From NCBI RefSeq assembly GCF_015667585.1, contig NZ_JADPEG010000016.1, positions 17,901 through 81,900 of the forward strand: 64,000 bases of DNA, read 5' to 3'. Each line of letters starts with the position of its first letter. The stretch's first letter is position 1. Of the stretch, positions 59,405 to 64,000 are shown piece by piece. The position numbers and the translations under genes were made by a program. The DNA is from Clostridium sp. D33t1_170424_F3. GTDB lineage: Bacteria; Bacillota; Clostridia; Oscillospirales; Acutalibacteraceae. The notes below the pieces were generated by a model. It was not told the origin of the DNA, searched no databases, and saw only the letters and a program-made list of their open reading frames with translations.

Positions 59405-59582
59405 TGACGGGACAATACAAAAAGCTTCATTCAGAAATGCAACCGCAGCCGTGTCTGTTGATACACGCAGTGTATCCGGAACACGGCGAGGCTTGTTTTT
59501 CTCCCGGTATCGGGAATGGCTGTCCGGTCCGGCGACTCGCCGGGCTGCCGCATGAGAGGCGGAAGACGCTATTGCCCCGTCA
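59405..59582 (-). ncRNA. Retron msr-msd RNA
   Basis: About 178 nt upstream of the reverse transcriptase. On the minus strand a1 (TGACGGGGCAATA, 59582-59570) pairs with a2 (TATTGTCCCGTCA, 59417-59405) over 13 bp with one G-U pair. The end of a1 runs into TAGC (59571-59568), which would supply the branching guanosine G59569. The msr part shows two hairpins (CCGC/GCGG with a 7-nt loop, 59548-59562; CCGGCG/CGCCGG, 59529-59543). The msd part shows a long hairpin at 59448-59487 (GCCGTGT/ACACGGC enclosing GATACAC/GTGTATC). Likely promoter: extended -10 TGCTACAGT (TACAGT at 59593-59588), placing transcription start at a1. Confidence 0.87.
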
Positions 59583-59695
59583 ACCGTACTGTAGCACATT
59601 CTGATTAAGAAATCCAGATCATGCCCGTGAATTCTAGAAAAATATGTCCAATCAAAAAATATCTTGTAAAAATAATCTAAAATGTTCAAAACAAC

Positions 59696-59724
59696 TGGAA
59701 AATATTAAATGACAATGCTATAAT
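59696..59724 (+). promoter_or_regulatory. Candidate GH97 promoter
   Basis: TGGAAA (59696-59701), 17-bp spacer, extended -10 TGCTATAAT (TATAAT 59719-59724). It leaves a ~145-nt leader before the GH97 start. The rest of 59583-59874 holds no gene. Confidence 0.6.
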
Positions 59725-59874
59725 ACGAATGAATTGACTCATTGAATAGAAGGTTAGACGGATATTTTGGAAAGGAGTGACTTTGGGGAGATCGGTTGGC
59801 GGGAAAAAGTCCCGCGTTTGGCGAGTTGTAAAAAGAAAAAAACTGCTTCATTTGGAGCGGAACAGGAGGAGAAA

Positions 59875-62800
59875 ATGAAAAAAAGAAATGCACTTCGCTC
59901 TGCAATTGCGCTGATTTTGGCGGCGCAGATGGCGATGGCCAGCGGAGCAACGGTTATGGCGCAGACGGAGGATCCGGCCGCACTGCTGGAGGCCGCCGCC
60001 ATGGAACAGGTGGAAGATGCGGCCGACCCGGAAGCGGAAACCATAGAACGCTATGTGAGCGATATGGAATATGTGAGCGCGCAGGTCGGTTGGCAGAGCC
60101 TGATGATCGACGAGGGGTACGAGGACCTGCCGCTTAAATTGCGTACAGAAGGCGGCGGAACCAAAGTATATGATAAGGGCCTGTGCGCGCATGCGGATTC
60201 TGAGGTGGTATATGACATTGAGGGACGCGGCGCTATGCGCTTTCAGTCCTATATCGGTGTCAACTACACGAAAACAAACGGTACGGTTATTTTTATCGTA
60301 AAAGCGGATGATGAGGAAATTTACCGCAGCAAAATGATGCGGGAGTCCGATGTACAAGAGTTTCTGGATTTGGAAATTCCCGAAGGAACCAAACTTCTGA
60401 CGTTGATTACCGATAAGGCGGATGGCAGCAACAACTCCGACCACAGCGTCTGGGCGGATGCAAAAGTGGTTTTTGACGCGTCCGTACAGAAGGATCTGCG
60501 TATGGTCACCGCATCTGCGGACAAGACGCTGCTGGAGGTTGGTGACGAAGCAAAGCTCAGCCTGAGCGGCTCGCTTGTCGACGATTCCAAAGCGGACCTC
60601 TCCAAAGCGGACGTCGTCTACACCAGCAGCGACGACAGTATTGCGGAGGTGAATGACAAGGGCGTTGTCACCGGCTTGGCGAACGGCCTGGCGACCATTA
60701 CCTGCGAGGTAACGCTTGAAGGCATCACGAAAACCGCGGAAGTCAATTTTATCATCGGCTCCGAAGTGGAAGGCAGGGTGTGGTCCATTGCCTCTCCGGA
60801 TGGAAAGACCGGTGCGGTCTTCATGCTGGACGATCATGGAAAGCTCGCCTATTCCGCGCAGCAGGACGGACAATCCATTTTGGATTTCTCCGCAATGGGC
60901 ATGACTACCAGCGTTGCGGACTTTACAGAGGGCCTGACGTTTGTCGGTGTGACAGAGTCCAAAGAGGTGGACGAGACCTATACCGTCCATGCCCGCAAGC
61001 TGGATGAGTATAAGAACCATTATAATGAACGTGTGATTTCCTTTGAAAAGGACAGCGTCGGCTTTGACGTCACGATCCGCTCCTACGACGACGGCATGGC
61101 ATTCCGCTATACCGTGCAGGCGGAAGACGGCGAAGAAATAGAAGTTCAGGACGAGGCTACCACTTTCCAGCTTCCGGCGAAATCCAAAGTCTGGTCGATG
61201 GCGTACGGCAGCGGGAACTTCTCTTACGAGTCCTTCTTCTATGAGAATACAGTGGAGTCCCTTGGCGGCAACCAGACCATGCCGCTCCTGTATGAGACGC
61301 CGGACGGCACCTTCGGTATGATTTCCGAGGCGGATATCGCCGGTTACATGGGCTCCATGGTTGTTGCGAAAAACGGCGTTCTAAAGGTAAGCGCCACCAC
61401 ACAACAGAGCGGCGACGCGGTGGTCACCGGAGCATTTGCTTTCCCGTGGCGCTTTGTCGTGGCGGGTGATCTGGGTACCATCAACGTCAATACCATGACG
61501 GAGAACCTGAGCCCCGATCCTGATTCGGAGATGGACTACTCCTGGGCGAAACCGGGCATTACCTCCTGGACCTGGCTGGTTGGTTACGCCGGCATGCAGA
61601 GCGATCCGAATGCGATTAAGAAATATCTGGACTTCTCCGCGGAGATGGGCTGGGATTATTTCATCATGGATGAGGGCTGGCAGCCCAGACCCGGCTCCGG
61701 ACAGGGCGACGGCGGCCGCTATTGGGGCGAATACGACTGGTTCCCGGAAGTGCGCGACTATGCGGACGAAGTGGGCATCGGGCTGTTGGCGTGGGTACAC
61801 TGCGACGACCTCAATACGCCGGAGAAACGGGCCGCGCGCCTGCCTAAATGGGCGGAGCTTGGCATCAAGGGCATCAAGGTGGACTTCTTCGACCGCGAGA
61901 ATCAGGACAGGGTCCAGCTGATGGAGGACATTTACAAGGAATGCGCAGAGCTGGGATTGGTAGTCAATGCACACGGTGCGAATAAACCGACCGGCGAAGT
62001 GCGCACCTATCCGAATATCCTGACCCGTGAGGGCATCTATGGCCAGGAGATGGGCGACCTCAAGGCGGAGCAGTACACCATCATGCCGTTTACCCGCAAT
62101 GCAGTCGGCCCGGCGGATGTGACGGAAACGGTCTATCCGCGCGGCTCTTCCACAACCATCGGCTTCCAGATGGCTGTTTCCGTGCTGTATACCAGCGGTC
62201 TGCACTGCTTTGCCAGCAGCGTAGAGGACTATCAGAGCAGCGGCGGTATTTCTTTCTTTAAAAACTTCCCGGCTGTTTGGGACGGCTATCATTTTATCGA
62301 CGGCTACCCGGGCGAATATACCGCGCTCGCACGTAAGAGCGGCGAGGAATGGTATGCGGCGGCGATTTCCACCGATGCGCGCGACGCGAAATTCCCGCTC
62401 GATTTCCTGGATGAAGGACAGGAATATTATGCGTCGATCTATCGCGACGACGGAACCGATGCACGCTCCATGAAGATGGAATTCCAGAAGGTGACTTCAA
62501 AAGACACTTTGACGATTCCCGTGAAAAAGGGCGGCGGCTGTGCCGTTCGACTGAGTAAAGAGAAGCCCTCCGCGGCGGAAACGATCAAATTTGATCAGTC
62601 TGAGATGACGGTCGAACGCAATCGCAGTCAGCGGATCAATGCAACCATTACGCCGGAAAAACCGATGATCTCCAATTTGATTTGGGAGTCCAGCGATCCG
62701 GAAATCGTTTCTGTGGATGGAAACGGAACAGTTACCGGCCTGCGGCCCGGTACGGCGGTTGTCACTGCAAAATCTCCGGTGGATCCAAGCGTCAGCGATT

Positions 62801-64000
62801 CCTGCACCGTTACGGTAGAGCTGGAAAAATATACGCTTGACCGGGATACATGGGAAATCCAGCGTGAAAGAAGCGAGCATATCTCCTACACCGGCCCGAA
62901 TTCCCTTGTGCAGAATTCTCTGGCGGGCGACATCGACGGCAACGCTGACCTCTCGGGCCTGCCGAAGAACATGATCGTGCAGTCCATTGGCAATAAGGAC
63001 TTTACCACGACCGTGAAAGTGAGCGGTGGATTGGAAAAAGCATTCCAGACCATTTCTTTGACAGCGTTTGTCGACAATAAAAATGTCATTTCCATGATGA
63101 GAAGATACCACAGCAACTTTGGCGGCAACTGCTTTGAGTTGATGAAGTTTGAAAATGGATATGACGAAACCCCGGTTGCAATTGAAACCGATAAGGATGC
63201 CCCTGCATACTTGAAGTTGGAGCGCAAGGGCAATGTATTTACCGGCTATTACAGCTATGACGGAACCAACTGGACGAAGCTTCGTGAAGTAACAAGCTCC
63301 GGCGTTGCCAACGCAGCCGATGTCAAGATTGGCGTTTTTGCAACCAATGGCTCCAACAATAATGAAAACATCAGCATTACAGTGGAAGACTTTACCTACT
63401 ATGAGAACGGTGAGGGCGAGGGTGCTGTGATCCCGTTTGCCGTCAGCACTGAAAAGTGCATCCTGGGCGTGTCGGAGCTGGAGAAGCTTGGCGTGTCTTC
63501 GGGCAAGGCATTTGAAAGTCTGAATCTGCCGAAGACCGTAAAAGTCACTTTGGCGGACGGCAGCGAGAAAGAGCTGGCTGTGACCTGGGAACCGGGCGAT
63601 TATAACCCGAATGTTACCGGTACCTACACGCTGCAGGGCCGCTTTGTCCTGGCGGACGGCGTAATCAATCTGGTTGGCTATCAGCCCACGCTGGATGTAG
63701 TCGTATCGCAGGAGGACCGCAGCGTAATTGTCAATTACGGCAAGAACGTAACGCTGAAGGTGAACGGCGAAGAGCAGAAGCTGGCAGACCTGATCGGCAA
63801 GTACACCCAGAAGGACGTGGACAGCGGCACGGAACTGCAGTTGGCGTTCGCGCCGCGGCTTGAAAACGAAGTGTTCCGTTCCGTTTCTGTGAACGGCGCG
63901 GAGCCGGCGTTGGTCGGCGGCAGGGAATACCTGTACGACTTCACAATGGGCATGGATGCGGAAAACCTGCAGTTTGTCTTTGAGACGGTCAATAAGACCA
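59875..64000 (+). CDS. Secreted GH97 glycosidase, partial at window end
   Basis: At least 1375 codons, open to the window edge. AGGAGGAG 5 nt before ATG 59875; signal peptide ~1-29. An NPCBM domain (~60-205: VGWQSLMIDEGYEDLPL, GLCAHADSEVVYDI) is followed by a BIG2-like domain (~208-300), the GH97 N-terminal beta domain, and the GH97 barrel (~560-780) with GITSWTWLVGYAG, MGWDYFIMDEGW, GIKGIKVDFFD and ILTREGIYGQE. The Asp in KVDFFD is where the retaining alpha-galactosidase branch of the family has its nucleophile, so a retaining alpha-galactosidase-type enzyme is my best guess. Further domains: BIG2-like, a laminin-G/DUF1349-like domain, and at the edge the ~100-residue beta module (KLADLIGKYTQKDVDSG). 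FIVAR repeats and the shared C-terminal module probably follow outside the window. Confidence 0.92.
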   Translation, partial: MKKRNALRSAIALILAAQMAMASGATVMAQTEDPAALLEAAAMEQVEDAADPEAETIERYVSDMEYVSAQVGWQSLMIDEGYEDLPLKLRTEGGGTKVYDKGLCAHADSEVVYDIEGRGAMRFQSYIGVNYTKTNGTVIFIVKADDEEIYRSKMMRESDVQEFLDLEIPEGTKLLTLITDKADGSNNSDHSVWADAKVVFDASVQKDLRMVTASADKTLLEVGDEAKLSLSGSLVDDSKADLSKADVVYTSSDDSIAEVNDKGVVTGLANGLATITCEVTLEGITKTAEVNFIIGSEVEGRVWSIASPDGKTGAVFMLDDHGKLAYSAQQDGQSILDFSAMGMTTSVADFTEGLTFVGVTESKEVDETYTVHARKLDEYKNHYNERVISFEKDSVGFDVTIRSYDDGMAFRYTVQAEDGEEIEVQDEATTFQLPAKSKVWSMAYGSGNFSYESFFYENTVESLGGNQTMPLLYETPDGTFGMISEADIAGYMGSMVVAKNGVLKVSATTQQSGDAVVTGAFAFPWRFVVAGDLGTINVNTMTENLSPDPDSEMDYSWAKPGITSWTWLVGYAGMQSDPNAIKKYLDFSAEMGWDYFIMDEGWQPRPGSGQGDGGRYWGEYDWFPEVRDYADEVGIGLLAWVHCDDLNTPEKRAARLPKWAELGIKGIKVDFFDRENQDRVQLMEDIYKECAELGLVVNAHGANKPTGEVRTYPNILTREGIYGQEMGDLKAEQYTIMPFTRNAVGPADVTETVYPRGSSTTIGFQMAVSVLYTSGLHCFASSVEDYQSSGGISFFKNFPAVWDGYHFIDGYPGEYTALARKSGEEWYAAAISTDARDAKFPLDFLDEGQEYYASIYRDDGTDARSMKMEFQKVTSKDTLTIPVKKGGGCAVRLSKEKPSAAETIKFDQSEMTVERNRSQRINATITPEKPMISNLIWESSDPEIVSVDGNGTVTGLRPGTAVVTAKSPVDPSVSDSCTVTVELEKYTLDRDTWEIQRERSEHISYTGPNSLVQNSLAGDIDGNADLSGLPKNMIVQSIGNKDFTTTVKVSGGLEKAFQTISLTAFVDNKNVISMMRRYHSNFGGNCFELMKFENGYDETPVAIETDKDAPAYLKLERKGNVFTGYYSYDGTNWTKLREVTSSGVANAADVKIGVFATNGSNNNENISITVEDFTYYENGEGEGAVIPFAVSTEKCILGVSELEKLGVSSGKAFESLNLPKTVKVTLADGSEKELAVTWEPGDYNPNVTGTYTLQGRFVLADGVINLVGYQPTLDVVVSQEDRSVIVNYGKNVTLKVNGEEQKLADLIGKYTQKDVDSGTELQLAFAPRLENEVFRSVSVNGAEPALVGGREYLYDFTMGMDAENLQFVFETVNKT

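Overview
The window comes from a Gram-positive, gut-type Clostridia, most likely a relative of the Oscillospiraceae/Ruminococcaceae. The evidence is moderately high GC, strong AGGAGG ribosome binding sites, several TTG/GTG starts, YesM/YesN-type two-component regulators, ROK regulators, and very large secreted multidomain glycoside hydrolases rich in FIVAR repeats. No rRNA, tRNA, CRISPR array, integrase or transposase was found.

Layout. 0-2.6 kb: a P-type calcium ATPase. 2.8-10.2 kb (minus): an apparent operon reading cohesin-like surface protein, then a CcdA/DsbD-like thiol redox membrane protein, then a dockerin-bearing GH27. 10.6-13.1 kb: small housekeeping-type genes, including a DUF2461 protein and a YhbD-bactofilin pair behind a symmetric operator. 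13.2-14.85 kb: an island bounded by ~370-bp inverted repeats that carries a FakA-like small protein and two divergent ribbon-helix-helix regulators. 15-24 kb (minus): a YesN/YesM pair co-expressed with an ABC ATPase that has lost its catalytic residues, then an Rbs-type sugar ABC transporter, then a chimeric ROK/SIS pseudogene. 24-35.7 kb (plus): a ROK repressor, an AraC-type protein with a dead receiver, a GH92 alpha-mannosidase, and an operon of ROK regulator, mannose-6-phosphate isomerase and ROK sugar kinase. 35.8-37.6 kb: small regulatory and decayed genes. 37.6-58 kb: GH38 (minus), two divergent degenerate gluzincin-like membrane proteins, a domain-permuted GH3 (plus), two small genes, and a GH25 muramidase (minus) preceded by a translationally linked 31-residue membrane peptide. 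58.3-59.6 kb (minus): a retron, with a reverse transcriptase showing NAxxH, YxDD and VTG motifs and a readable msr-msd RNA with paired a1/a2 ends. 59.9-64 kb: a GH97 enzyme cut by the window edge.

How it fits together (inference). Two alpha-mannosidase families (GH92, GH38), GH27, GH3 and GH97, mannose-6-phosphate isomerase, ROK kinase and a monosaccharide ABC transporter suggest capture and use of mannose/galactose-containing glycans such as host N-glycans or plant mannans. Five secreted proteins end, right up to the stop codon, in the same ~85-residue module (ending in TGVY-T-PG and HC-V-I-G), normally preceded by FIVAR repeats. I think this is an undescribed surface-retention or assembly module. 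Its two conserved cysteines could be served by the nearby thiol redox protein. The most notable items are the retron, the shared C-terminal module, the cohesin-like/dockerin pair, and the dead ABC ATPase built into a sensor operon.
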